Source of the DNA: VRUE01 sp963805475
GTDB taxonomy: Bacteria; Actinomycetota; Thermoleophilia; Solirubrobacterales; 70-9
Assembly (NCBI GenBank): GCA_963805475.1
Contig: CAWDUO010000006.1
Span: forward strand, 213,523-277,522
Length of the DNA: 64,000 nucleotides
Direction: 5' to 3'
The notes under the pieces are model-generated. The model saw nothing but the letters and a program-made list of their open reading frames with translations, made no database searches and was not told where the DNA came from. The position numbers and the translations under genes were made by a program. The first letter of the stretch is position 1, and each line of letters starts with the position of its first letter. Positions 25,340-33,088 of this stretch are shown piece by piece.

Positions 25340-26221
25340 ATGGCGAGAGCGATCTGGACCGGGACGATCAGCTTCGGGCTGCTCAACGTGCCCGTGCGGC
25401 TGTACAGCGCGGTGGCGCGCCGCGACGTCGCGCTGCGCCAGATCCGCGAGTCCGACGGCGCCCGCATCCGCAACCGCCGCGTCGCCGAGGGGACCGACGA
25501 AGAGGTCCCCTACGGAGAGATCGTCAAAGCCTTCGAGATCACCGCCGACCGCTACGTGCCGCTGAGCAAGGGCGAGCTGGAGGCGCTGGCGCCGGAGAAG
25601 ACGCGGGCGATCGAGGTCCAGGACTTCGTCGAGCTCGCCCAGATCGACCCGATCTACTTCGACAGCCCGTATTACCTGGGACCGGCCGAGGGGGCGGAGA
25701 AAGCGTATTCGCTGCTGGAGAGGGCGATGCGCGAGTCGGGCAAGGTGGCGATCGCCCGCTTCGTCTTCCGCAACAAGGAGCACCTGGCGGCGCTGCGCGC
25801 CGGCGACGGCGTGCTGACCCTGACCACGATGCGCTTCGCCGACGAGGTCGTGCCGCCGTCGGACCTGGAGGACGCGTTGCCCCAGGGCGAGCAGAAGGTG
25901 GCGAAGAAGGAGGTCGAGATGGCCGAGCGGCTGATCGAGTCGCTTACCACGGAGTTCGACCCGGCCGCCTACCGCGACGAGTACCGCGAGCAGCTGCTGG
26001 CGCTGATCGAACGCAAGGCCGAGGGCAAGGAGGTGGTCGAGGCGCCGCAGGCCGAGGAGCCGAAGCCGACCGCCGCGCCCGACCTGATGAGCGCGCTCGA
26101 GGAGAGCATCGCCGCGGTCAAGGACCGCAAGGGCGGGGCGAAAGCGCGCGGGGCGAAAAGGGCCAAAGCCGCGCCGAAAAAGCGTTCCGCGTCCGGCAAA
26201 AAAGCCAAAGCCTCGAAATAG
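25340..26221 (+). CDS. ku: Ku, DNA end-binding protein
   Basis: Homodimeric ring that binds double-strand breaks and recruits LigD in bacterial non-homologous end joining. 293 residues. Begins MARAIWTGTISFGLLNVPVR, the conserved Ku start; ARFVFRNKEHLAALRAGDG (about 140-158) and LTLTTMRFADEVV follow. The C-terminal tail is Lys/Ala/Arg-rich (about 255-293), as in actinobacterial Ku proteins, where it aids DNA binding. Followed after 3 bases by the LigD polymerase gene. Confidence 0.95.
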   Translation: MARAIWTGTISFGLLNVPVRLYSAVARRDVALRQIRESDGARIRNRRVAEGTDEEVPYGEIVKAFEITADRYVPLSKGELEALAPEKTRAIEVQDFVELAQIDPIYFDSPYYLGPAEGAEKAYSLLERAMRESGKVAIARFVFRNKEHLAALRAGDGVLTLTTMRFADEVVPPSDLEDALPQGEQKVAKKEVEMAERLIESLTTEFDPAAYRDEYREQLLALIERKAEGKEVVEAPQAEEPKPTAAPDLMSALEESIAAVKDRKGGAKARGAKRAKAAPKKRSASGKKAKASK

Positions 26222-26224
26222 GCG

Positions 26225-27142
26225 ATGGCCGGCGGCCGCACGGTCGAGGTCGACGGCCGGGAGCTGAAGCTCACCAACCTCGACAAGGTGCTCTACCCGG
26301 AGACCGGGTTCACCAAGGGCGAGATGGTCGACTACTACGCCAGGGCGGCGGACGCGATCGTCCCCCACCTGAGCGGCCGCGCGGTGACGCTGCGCCGCTT
26401 CCCCGAAGGGGTGGACGACCTCGACGCTGCGTTCTTCGAGAAGCGCTGCCCCAAGCACCGGCCGAAGTGGGTGAAGACGGCGCGGGTCGAGGCCGGCCCG
26501 CGCGCCGGCAAGATCGACTTCTGCGTCTGCGACAGCCTGCCGACGCTGGTCTGGATGGCGCAGCTGGCGGCGATCGAGCTGCACCCCTCGCTCTCGCGCT
26601 CGCGCGCGCCGAAGCGCCCCACGGCGCTCGTCTTCGACCTCGACCCCGGCCCGCCGGCGGACATAGTCGAGTGCTGCCGCGTGGCGCTGCGCTTGAAGGA
26701 GATGTTCGACCACTTCGGCCTGGCGAGCTTCCCGAAGACTTCGGGCTCCAAGGGCCTCCAGGTCTACGTCCCGCTGAACGTGAAAGAGACCTCCTACGAG
26801 ATCACCAAACCCTTCGCCAAAGCGATCGCCCAGCTGCTGGAGAAGCAGACCCCGGACGAGGTCGTCTCGAAGATGAAGAAGGAAGAACGCGAGGGCAAGG
26901 TCTTCGTCGACTGGTCCCAGAACCACCAGCGCAAGACAACGATCTCCGTCTACTCGCTGCGCGCCCGCGAACGCCCCACGGTCTCCACCCCGGTCACCTG
27001 GGACGAGGTGAGCCACGCGGCGAAGAACGACGACCCTGACTCCCTCGTCTTCGAAGCCGCCGACGTCCTCAAGCGAATCGAGGAGCGAGGCGACCTATTC
27101 GCCCCCGTCCTGGAGCTGGAACAGAAGCTGCCGGAGCTGTAG
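26225..27142 (+). CDS. ligD: LigD polymerase domain, stand-alone
   Basis: Archaeo-eukaryotic-primase-like polymerase (LigD PolDom) that fills ends during Ku-dependent joining. 305 residues. Features: KLTNLDKVLYPETGFTKGEM (about 15-34), VTLRRFPEGV, the catalytic DLDP (about 139-142), and FPKTSGSKGLQVYVPL (about 169-184). No ligase or phosphoesterase domain is fused, so a separate ATP-dependent ligase must be encoded elsewhere. Operon with ku (3-base gap). Confidence 0.93.
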   Translation: MAGGRTVEVDGRELKLTNLDKVLYPETGFTKGEMVDYYARAADAIVPHLSGRAVTLRRFPEGVDDLDAAFFEKRCPKHRPKWVKTARVEAGPRAGKIDFCVCDSLPTLVWMAQLAAIELHPSLSRSRAPKRPTALVFDLDPGPPADIVECCRVALRLKEMFDHFGLASFPKTSGSKGLQVYVPLNVKETSYEITKPFAKAIAQLLEKQTPDEVVSKMKKEEREGKVFVDWSQNHQRKTTISVYSLRARERPTVSTPVTWDEVSHAAKNDDPDSLVFEAADVLKRIEERGDLFAPVLELEQKLPEL

Positions 27143-27163
27143 CCGACTCGGTTTTCAAGTCGG
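27143..27163 (+). terminator. Weak hairpin after ligD; start of accessory island
   Basis: CCGACT (27143-27148) and AGTCGG (27158-27163) form a short stem with a loop containing TTTT, directly after the ligD stop. It is a weak candidate terminator. The remaining bases to 27245 are AT-rich, include TATAAG near 27218, and probably carry the promoter of the next gene. No integrase or tRNA is visible at this border. Confidence 0.35.
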
Positions 27164-27245
27164 GGACACCGACTGCTCCGACCTGCTCGCCTAACTAGAG
27201 TGCAGTTTATCTCCCTATAAGTTCCTTTTGCTGTACTCTTAAATA

Positions 27246-27995
27246 ATGAGCAGCCTGAGTGAGATCCAGGCGATCGAGCTGTTTCACATCGCCTTCCTCG
27301 ATGCCCTCTCGAAGCGAGTCGACCCGGGGCGCTTCGTGCTCAAGGGCGGCGTCAACCTGCGCTACTTCTTCGGCAGCGTCCGCTATTCCGAGGACATCGA
27401 TCTCGACAGCGCCCTCGCTCCCTACCTGGCCAAGGAGAAGGTCGAGGGCGTTCTCGACTCCGGCGCTCTGCCGATCCTGCTGCGAACGCGCGGAGTCGCG
27501 GTCGCCAGGCACACGAATCCGAAGCTGACCGAGACGACGCAGCGCTGGAAGGTGGCGCTCGCCGTGCCGGGCATCGCCAATCCGGTGCCGACGAAGATCG
27601 AGTTCAGCGCCCGCAAGGCAGAGGGGGAGTTCGCGCTGGAGCAGATCCCCGCCCCCGTGGTGGCGCCCTACGCCCTGCGCCCACCCAGCGTCCAGCACTA
27701 CACGGGCGACACGCCGACCGTGCAGAAGATCCTTGCGCTGAAGGGTCGTGGCGAGACTCAGGCCCGGGACGTGTTCGACCTGGAGCTGCTGCTGCGCCGC
27801 CGAGCGCTTGCCACCGGAACCCTCGATCGCTCGACCCTTGAGGACGCTGCCAGCCGTGCGCTGGCGCTGCCGTATGCGGCTTTCCGCGATCAGGTCCTTC
27901 CCTTCCTCGAGCCCGCTGCCGCCGAGCTCTACGACAAGAGTTCCTGGGCGCAGATCCAGACCTTCGTCGCCGGCGCGCTGGAGGCGGCCAAGTGA
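27246..27995 (+). CDS. AbiEii-like nucleotidyltransferase toxin
   Basis: Nucleotidyltransferase of the AbiEii/DUF1814 family, the toxin half of type IV AbiE toxin-antitoxin and phage abortive-infection systems. 249 residues. The diagnostic motif is FVLKGGVNLRYFFGSVRYSE (about 30-49) followed by DIDLD, giving the GG and D-x-D metal site. KILALKGRGETQARDVFDLE (about 160-179) matches the family's conserved second region. It overlaps the next gene by 4 bases (GTGA). No ribosome-binding site is obvious before the ATG. Confidence 0.82.
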   Translation: MSSLSEIQAIELFHIAFLDALSKRVDPGRFVLKGGVNLRYFFGSVRYSEDIDLDSALAPYLAKEKVEGVLDSGALPILLRTRGVAVARHTNPKLTETTQRWKVALAVPGIANPVPTKIEFSARKAEGEFALEQIPAPVVAPYALRPPSVQHYTGDTPTVQKILALKGRGETQARDVFDLELLLRRRALATGTLDRSTLEDAASRALALPYAAFRDQVLPFLEPAAAELYDKSSWAQIQTFVAGALEAAK

Positions 27996-28618
27996 GAGCC
28001 ACCGACGCCTACGCCGATCTGCTGAAGCTCGACCGCAAGGTGATCACGACCGCCGAGGCAGCGACCCGTTGGCGGACCGAGCGGCGGACGACGTCGAAGC
28101 GCCTCCAGGGACTGGAGCGGGCGGGCCTCGTGCGGCGCCTGCGGCGGGGCCTGTGGTCGCTGGACCCCGCCCTGGATCCCTTCGTCCTGCCTCCCTACCT
28201 CACCGCGCCGCTGCCCGCCTACGTCTCCTTCTGGTCGGCCCTCGCCCGCCACGAGATGATCGAGCAGGTGCCGCGCCGGATCTGGGTCGCATCGCCTGCC
28301 CGGCCGCGCCGGATCGACACCGCGATCGGCGGCTACGAGATCCACCACCTGGCCCCGGAGCTGTTCGGCGGCTTCACCGGCTCGCCCGACCGGGGCTTTC
28401 TCGCCGAGCCGGAGAAGGCTCTCTTCGACACCGTCTACGTGCGCGCCGCGGCCGGCAGCCGCGCCTACTTCCCAGAGCTCTCGCTCCCCCCCGGGTTCAG
28501 CCGCGCGCAGGCCGAGCGATGGGTCGAGGCGATCGAGAGCCGGCGACTGCGAACCCTGGTCTCGCGGCACCTGGGCGAGGTGCTGGCCGGACTCGGGGAC
28601 GCCGTCCCGACCGCATGA
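27992..28618 (+). CDS. AbiEi-like winged-helix antitoxin
   Basis: 208-residue protein with an N-terminal winged helix (about 5-60: KVITTAEAATRWRTERRTTS, then LERAGLVRRLRRGLWSLDP) followed by an AbiEi-type domain with YVSFWSALARHEMIEQ (about 75-90) and FLAEPEKALFDTVYV (about 132-146). These are typical of transcriptional-repressor antitoxins paired with AbiEii nucleotidyltransferases. Here it is downstream of the toxin gene, opposite to the usual abiEi-abiEii order. Starts at a GTG overlapping the upstream stop. Confidence 0.75.
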   Translation: MRATDAYADLLKLDRKVITTAEAATRWRTERRTTSKRLQGLERAGLVRRLRRGLWSLDPALDPFVLPPYLTAPLPAYVSFWSALARHEMIEQVPRRIWVASPARPRRIDTAIGGYEIHHLAPELFGGFTGSPDRGFLAEPEKALFDTVYVRAAAGSRAYFPELSLPPGFSRAQAERWVEAIESRRLRTLVSRHLGEVLAGLGDAVPTA

Positions 28619-28627
28619 GCGGGACGT

Positions 28628-29050
28628 TCACCCGTCAGCCCACCAGTCGCGCCGGCCTTCGACGTCTTCGCGCGGGGCCTCGCCGAGGTTGGGCGCGCCG
28701 ATGACGAGGATCTCGAGGCCCTCCGGCCCGGCCTCGTAGCCTCGCCACGTGCCGGGCGGGACGCGCACGGCGTCCCATTCCTTCAGCTCGACGATCTCCT
28801 CGTCGAGCTTCATCCGCCCGCCCCCGCGCAGGACCACGTACACCTCCTCCTGCGTCTTGTGCGTGTGGCCGTACGGAAAGCGATAGCCGGGCGGGATGCG
28901 CTGGTATCCCAGGCCGGACTTCTCGAGCCCGAGCGCCTCGGTCGCCAGGCGGAACTCCAGGTCCGGCGCGCCGTCGAAGTTGGCCCCGACATCCTCCAGA
29001 TCCTCCTTGAGGTTCCTGAGCGTGAACGGCACGGCGCGATCGTATGGCAT
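28628..29050 (-). CDS. Cupin-domain protein
   Basis: 140-residue single-domain cupin. The barrel motifs are GYRFPYGHTHKTQEEVYVVL (about 54-73, with two His and a Glu as metal ligands) and AVRVPPGTWRGYEA (about 94-107). The enzyme activity, if any, cannot be told; such proteins include sugar isomerases, dioxygenases and storage-type sensors. It is transcribed opposite to its neighbours and has higher GC than the rest of the island. Confidence 0.8.
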   Translation of the reverse strand: MPYDRAVPFTLRNLKEDLEDVGANFDGAPDLEFRLATEALGLEKSGLGYQRIPPGYRFPYGHTHKTQEEVYVVLRGGGRMKLDEEIVELKEWDAVRVPPGTWRGYEAGPEGLEILVIGAPNLGEAPREDVEGRRDWWADG

Positions 29051-29094
29051 CCGCTATGAGGTCATTTGTCCGAGCCGCTTGCGAAGCTTGATGT

Positions 29095-29670
29095 ATGCGC
29101 TCCAGTGAGACCATCGGCCGACATCTGGCCCATCGTGACGCCCTTGTTGACGACTTCGCCCGGGCGATCACGGTCACAGATGGCCGCCGTGCCGGAAGCA
29201 AGGAGACTCGCCTAGCGATCGACCTTCGCTACCCGAACGTTGGCCGCGAGCGCGAGGGGCAACCCGCGCGCTGGCACCTACGTACGGCAAGACGACGGCT
29301 GGCTCGCGCGCCATTCCCCCGCCCGGCTCTAACCGCATTTCACCGCGCTGACGCCCGCAAGGGCAGGCGATTGACCGCGGCAGACCTGAGGAACGAGAAC
29401 CGGGTCGCAGCACTCATGGCCTGGCATTTCGACGCCGCAGCGAGTCGGGGAGGTGGCGGACGACCTCATCTCGTAGTTGCGCTGGCACTCGCCCAAGAAA
29501 CCCACGGGCCGCTCCACAGCGAAAACCTGGTCGCATGCTGGCTGCTTTGTCTGATCGGACTGGCAATCGACCGGCGAACCATTGAGCGGGGCCGCATCGG
29601 CGTCGCGCTCGATGTCGCCATTGCGGTCAGCCGCGAGGACCTCAGTGCGCTCGGGTTCAGAAAAGGTTGA
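29095..29670 (+). CDS. Hypothetical protein
   Basis: 191-residue reading frame with codon use consistent with a real gene (mostly G/C third positions) but no domain I recognise. It is Arg- and Ala-rich in the first half; from about residue 125 it is hydrophobic (VVALALAQETHGPLHSE, then LVACWLLCLIGLAIDRR), possibly one membrane or buried helix. It converges on the next minus-strand gene with a gap of 23 bases. It could belong to the toxin-antitoxin neighbourhood but nothing shows this directly. Confidence 0.45.
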   Translation: MRSSETIGRHLAHRDALVDDFARAITVTDGRRAGSKETRLAIDLRYPNVGREREGQPARWHLRTARRRLARAPFPRPALTAFHRADARKGRRLTAADLRNENRVAALMAWHFDAAASRGGGGRPHLVVALALAQETHGPLHSENLVACWLLCLIGLAIDRRTIERGRIGVALDVAIAVSREDLSALGFRKG

Positions 29671-29693
29671 CGACGGAGCGGCTACCGGGGCGA

Positions 29694-30122
29694 CTACTTC
29701 GAGCTGTCCGCGTAGCGCAGATAGATCGCCTCAGCCCGCTTGGCGTATCTGGCGGGCAGCGTGTCGTGCAGCTCACTGAGAAAATCCTCGCGGCTCGAGG
29801 GTCGGCGAGCGGGAAGCGAATCGAAGAATCGATCGACGTCCGCGCTGACCGCCTCTACTTGCTCCGGATGATCTTGCTCGACTTCTTCGAGCAGTCCGCC
29901 CGCGACCTCCTCGATCGAGGCACGCTGAAGATGCACCGCCAGCCGCAGAAGATCCTCGACCGACAAGTGCTTCTCCCGCCGACCCCACGGAATCGGCTCG
30001 ATCCCCAGCTCCTCAATTCCCCGAGTGATTCCGGCAGGGCTGACGTCGATCAGAGCGGCGGCACGCGAAAGCGTCGGTAGGGACCGGATGACCTGAGCGG
30101 GCGTCGTCTCGACGGCAGCCAT
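29694..30122 (-). CDS. Putative DNA-binding protein with YLRYADSSK tail
   Basis: 142 residues from ATG at 30120-30122. The N-terminal half contains SLPTLSRAAALIDVSPAGIT (about 11-30), which resembles a helix-turn-helix, then IPWGRREKHLSVEDLLRLAV. The C-terminal half is acidic and helical and ends AEAIYLRYADSSK. The last residues and their flanking DNA recur as a remnant at 33690-33741. It lies 67 bases downstream of an XRE gene on the same strand and could be a regulator or antitoxin. I do not recognise the family. Confidence 0.5.
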   Translation of the reverse strand: MAAVETTPAQVIRSLPTLSRAAALIDVSPAGITRGIEELGIEPIPWGRREKHLSVEDLLRLAVHLQRASIEEVAGGLLEEVEQDHPEQVEAVSADVDRFFDSLPARRPSSREDFLSELHDTLPARYAKRAEAIYLRYADSSK

Positions 30123-30189
30123 GACTGGAGAGTAGCAAAGGTTGCAAGAGATGAAAGGGTTTGCAGGAGTTTCTGGCAATCACTCCCGC

Positions 30190-30600
30190 TCAAGCCGACG
30201 CCGCAACCACGACCGAGACCTCGTCGTGGTCGATCGCCCCGCGCTTCTGCGCTCGGGCGGTGACGAGCGTCGGCTTGCGGCCCGCCGGAGCCACATCAAG
30301 CGCGAACTCGATCCCGAGCCGCCGCACCGCGTTGATGATCGTGTCGATCTCCGGGTTGTGCTCGCCGGACTCCAGCTTGACGACCCGCGGCTGAGAGACG
30401 CCGAGCTTCTTCGCCAGCGCCCGCTGGCTCAACTTGTGCTCGGCCCGATAGCGAAGCAACGTCGCCGCGAACTCCCGCGCCGGAGCAAGCCTCTGCCACT
30501 CAGCCTTGAAGCTGGGGTCGGCCAGCTGCTCTTCGGCGACAAGTGCATCGAAGTCTTCTCGGAAGCTGCCATCGGGTCCTCGCCGTGTCAATGATAACAC
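30190..30600 (-). CDS. XRE-family helix-turn-helix protein, HigA-like
   Basis: 136 residues from a GTG start. A helical N-terminal part (REDFDALVAEEQLADPSFKAE) is followed by an XRE/Cro HTH: LSQRALAKKLGVSQPRVVKL (about 58-77) then ESGEHNPEIDTIINAVRRLG. This organisation is typical of HigA/HicB-like antitoxins. No RelE/HigB toxin is next to it, so it looks like an orphan antitoxin or a stand-alone regulator. An inverted repeat overlaps its start codon, which suggests autoregulation. Confidence 0.78.
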   Translation of the reverse strand: MLSLTRRGPDGSFREDFDALVAEEQLADPSFKAEWQRLAPAREFAATLLRYRAEHKLSQRALAKKLGVSQPRVVKLESGEHNPEIDTIINAVRRLGIEFALDVAPAGRKPTLVTARAQKRGAIDHDEVSVVVAASA

Positions 30601-30611
30601 GACCTATTATC
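30593..30611. promoter_or_regulatory. Candidate operator at the XRE gene start
   Basis: Imperfect inverted repeat GATAACA (30593-30599) and TATTATC (30605-30611) with a 5-base spacer, one mismatch, covering the GTG start of the XRE gene. Its AT-richness and position fit autoregulation by the encoded HTH protein. Confidence 0.4.
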
Positions 30612-30675
30612 GCCGCCAGGCAGTTAGCGGTGAGTTGGTCTTGCCAGCCAGCGAGCACTCCGACCGCCGGCTCGA

Positions 30676-31257
30676 CTACAGCTCGGATAGCGGCACCGTT
30701 TCGCCGCGCCGAGCCTGATCGAGCGACTCCTGTGCCCGCTCCCAGGCTCCAGGAATCCCGTCGAGGATCTCCGTAATCCGCGAAGCACCTGGATCAGCGT
30801 CGTCAAGGGCGTCGAAGGGAAGTGAGCGGGCCAGCATGCCCTCCTCTTCACGCATTCGGTCGGCCATCAGCCGACCAGGACCCGGCCCTCGCGACAGGGC
30901 GGCGTGGACGAGGCTGCGACGCACGTTCGCCCAATCCTCGGCGTAGCGACTGCCGACGACGATGAAGTCGACCGCATGCGAAGACCGCGGAGCTCTCGGG
31001 CAACCGGACCGACGCCCCGGCCTCGTCGTCACATCGGGCGCGATCAGAGGAAATCGACATCGCTCCTGGGTTCGGCCTCGCCCCGTACGGTGGGAGCCGG
31101 GGAGGACCAACCTCGTCCAGGCCTCGGCTGAGGCGAAACTACGGCCCGCCTCTTCGATCAACGGCTCATCGACGACCGGCACCGCCGATCGTAGACGCCG
31201 TGTACGTCGGCTCGAGCCTCTGGCGGCGTTCCTGCCGCTCACGCGGCGACGGTTCAT
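30676..31257 (-). pseudogene. MNT-type nucleotidyltransferase, frameshifted (copy 1)
   Basis: The open frame starts within the stop of the winged-helix gene (ATGA) and ends at 30676. Its middle reads LVLPGSHRTGRGRTQ. In a neighbouring frame the same DNA gives GEAEPRSDVDFL, so together it spells the GS-x-x-RGEA-x(n)-SD-x-D motif of minimal nucleotidyltransferases. The following AVDFIVVGSRYAEDWANVRR is also typical of these proteins. At least two frame switches are needed to restore the domain (about 31,075-31,100 and about 31,000). The C-terminal stretch SRITEILDGIPGAWERAQES and QARRGETVPLSEL looks like a short helical antitoxin-like tail. A diverged copy lies at 31863-32300. Confidence 0.6.
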
Positions 31258-31769
31258 GCGAGAACCGGCGCTTCGAGGCGGCGACCCAACTCCTTGGCGG
31301 CCAAACCGCGCTCGCGCGCGTTGCCGATGCGAATCGCGTCGAAAAGGGTGAGCAGCTCGCCGAGCTGCGGATCGCGCGCCGCCGCCCCGGGGACCACCGG
31401 ATGCAGAGGCTCGAGCGCGATACCACGCACTTTCCCTTTCGCGTAGGGCCAGACGGGCGCGTTGGCTCGCGACGCGAGCAGCTGCTCGCTGAGCGGAGGG
31501 GCCGCCCAGGCGGTCGGCATCCCCCGCGCCTCCCCCTGGCGGACGGGCGGGAAGACGTAGCGGGCGCCGTGCAGCAGGAACTCGATCAGGGCGGCCCGAT
31601 TGACCTTCCTCTCCTTCGCGTCATAGAGGCCCGACAGCCCGGCACGCTCGAGGCTGCGGTGCACGGCCGAGGCGCTCAGACCGAGCTCATCGGCGATGCG
31701 ACTGAAGGTCCAGTCCGGCGCCTGGCCGACCAGCTTGAGCAGCACGACGATGTCCTGCGCTTTCAGCAT
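31254..31769 (-). CDS. Winged-helix DNA-binding protein coupled to nucleotidyltransferase
   Basis: 171 residues. The N-terminal 65 residues form a MarR/ArsR-like winged helix: LKAQDIVVLLKLVGQAPDWT, FSRIADELGLSASAVHRSL (about 22-40), ERKVNRAALIEFLLHG. The rest is a variable domain with PVRQGEARGMPTAWAAPPLS and a helical C-terminus. It overlaps the downstream nucleotidyltransferase frame by 4 bases, so the two formed an operon resembling an AbiE-like or MNT-type toxin-antitoxin unit with a DNA-binding antitoxin. A strong palindrome lies 23 bases upstream of its start. Confidence 0.65.
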   Translation of the reverse strand: MLKAQDIVVLLKLVGQAPDWTFSRIADELGLSASAVHRSLERAGLSGLYDAKERKVNRAALIEFLLHGARYVFPPVRQGEARGMPTAWAAPPLSEQLLASRANAPVWPYAKGKVRGIALEPLHPVVPGAAARDPQLGELLTLFDAIRIGNARERGLAAKELGRRLEAPVLA

Positions 31770-31791
31770 AGGAGCCAGGGTAACGTCGATT

Positions 31792-31824
31792 CATTCCATA
31801 TTCCAGAAATTAGAATATGGAATG
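31792..31824. promoter_or_regulatory. AT-rich palindrome, probable operator of the winged-helix gene
   Basis: Perfect 12-base arms CATTCCATATTC (31792-31803) and GAATATGGAATG (31813-31824) with a 9-base spacer. It is very AT-rich in this GC-rich region and lies just upstream of the winged-helix gene start at 31769. It is not followed by a T-run, so an operator for autoregulation is more likely than a terminator. Confidence 0.6.
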
Positions 31825-31862
31825 GATCTTTGCGGCGAGCGATGCCTGGGCCCATCCACGAA

Positions 31863-32300
31863 GTCGGAGAGCGGCGCCGTACCGCCGCGCCGAGCCTGCC
31901 GGGGAGACGAGCAGTTCTGCGTTCGCGCCCAAGGTGCTCGAGTTCTGGCGCCGAGGCTCTCGGTGATCCGCGAAGCATTGGAACGGCGCGTCAAGGAGAG
32001 TTGAAGGGAGTGACGGGCCGGCCTCGGCCGTGCTCTAGCGCGCATCCGGTCGGCATCGGCCAGCCAGAACCCGACCCTGCGACGGGCGGCGTGGACGAGG
32101 TGCCACGCAAGTCGCCCAACCTACGGCGTAGGACTGCACGACGATGATGTCGACCGGCATGCGTCAGCCGCGGAAGCTCTCGCGCAGCCAAGGCCTGGGA
32201 CCCGGCGCCCGGCACTCATCGTCGACATCGGATCGAGAGGAGCGAATCGACATCGCTTGGGGTTCGGCCTCGCCGCGTGCACGGGAGCCGAAGCCTACGA
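31863..32300 (-). pseudogene. Decayed second copy of the nucleotidyltransferase
   Basis: Diverged duplicate of 30676-31100. On the minus strand FGSRARGEAEP is followed, after a one-base shift, by SDVDSLL, then MPVDIIVV, and near the end SRITE, QARRGG and APLSDF. These line up in order with copy 1 (GEAEPRSDVDFL, AVDFIVV, SRITEIL, QARRGETVPLSEL). Several stops and indels break the frame, so it cannot make a full protein. No winged-helix partner is visible upstream of this copy. Confidence 0.6.
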
Positions 32301-32593
32301 CCCGCTCGCAGGCCGGCCGAGGGGATTTCCGCGTCCCGCCCCTCGACAGCGCCTCGCAGCGGACAGACCAGCGCCGGCCTTAGCTCCTTACGTCGGATTG
32401 GCCCACAGGCAGGTCTCGGGGCAGTTGGCTGAGGCAGTACAAGGAGCCTGCCGGGCCAACGAGGCCCTCGGGCATGCCGGCTGACCCACCGAGCGTCGGC
32501 CGCGGCAGGCCGCCCGAATGCCAGATTCGAAAATTGCGTCTGTTGCGGTTATTACGTTTATCCGGTACCTTGTTGAAGGCCCGGACGGAACAA
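32301..32593 (+). promoter_or_regulatory. Non-coding stretch with candidate promoter for the HTH/PIN pair
   Basis: No convincing gene is seen from 32301 to 32593. The last 60 bases turn AT-rich. TTGCGG near 32543 and TACCTT near 32566, separated by 17 bases, could be -35 and -10 elements, with the ATG of the HTH gene following at 32594. The upstream part may be the eroded front of the second nucleotidyltransferase copy. Confidence 0.35.
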
Positions 32594-33049
32594 ATGACCA
32601 CACCCAAGACTCAAGACAACCTCGTTGCCCCTGACCCCGCCGACGCGGAGGTCATGGCTCGGCTCAGCGCGGAGATCAACGAGATCTACCGCGAGCACGG
32701 AAAAGCGCGGCTGCTCGGTCCCGACGGCGAGATGATCGGCATCCCCGGCTCCGCATTCCACGCGCTGCGCCTGGTGGTCGATGCGATGTCGAAGGGCCAG
32801 ACGATCGTGCTCGCACCCCAGGAGGAGGAGCTGACGAGCCAGCAGGCAGCCGACCTGCTGCGTGTCTCCCGGCCGCATCTGGTGAAGCTCCTCGACAGCG
32901 GAGAGATCCCCTTCCACCGGGTCGGGACCCACCGCCGCGTCCGCTTGGAGGACGTCCTCGCCTACAGGCGCAGCCGCTCGCAAGAGCGTCGCGAGAAGCT
33001 GGACAAGCTAACCCGGCTTTCCGAGGACTTCGAGGGCGGCTACCGCTGA
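32594..33049 (+). CDS. Excisionase-family HTH protein (antitoxin of PIN toxin)
   Basis: 151 residues from ATG at 32594. After a helical N-terminus comes an excisionase/MerR-like DNA-binding domain: ELTSQQAADLLRVSRPHLVK (about 80-99), LLDSGEIPFHRVGTHRRVRL, EDVLAYRRSRSQERREKLDK. Proteins of this kind are regularly found directly before PIN-domain toxins, and here the PIN gene follows after 39 bases. Presumed role: bind the PIN toxin and the shared promoter. Family is clear; the role as antitoxin is inferred from context. Confidence 0.78.
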   Translation: MTTPKTQDNLVAPDPADAEVMARLSAEINEIYREHGKARLLGPDGEMIGIPGSAFHALRLVVDAMSKGQTIVLAPQEEELTSQQAADLLRVSRPHLVKLLDSGEIPFHRVGTHRRVRLEDVLAYRRSRSQERREKLDKLTRLSEDFEGGYR

Positions 33050-33088
33050 TCGGCGCCATCAGGTGCAGCTCATAAGCTGCGGCCGTCG

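Noticed and set aside
27143..27170. Sequence resembling part of a tRNA-Ser anticodon arm, possible attachment site
   Set aside because: Stem and loop sizes do not fit a tRNA and no second copy was seen at the other island border.
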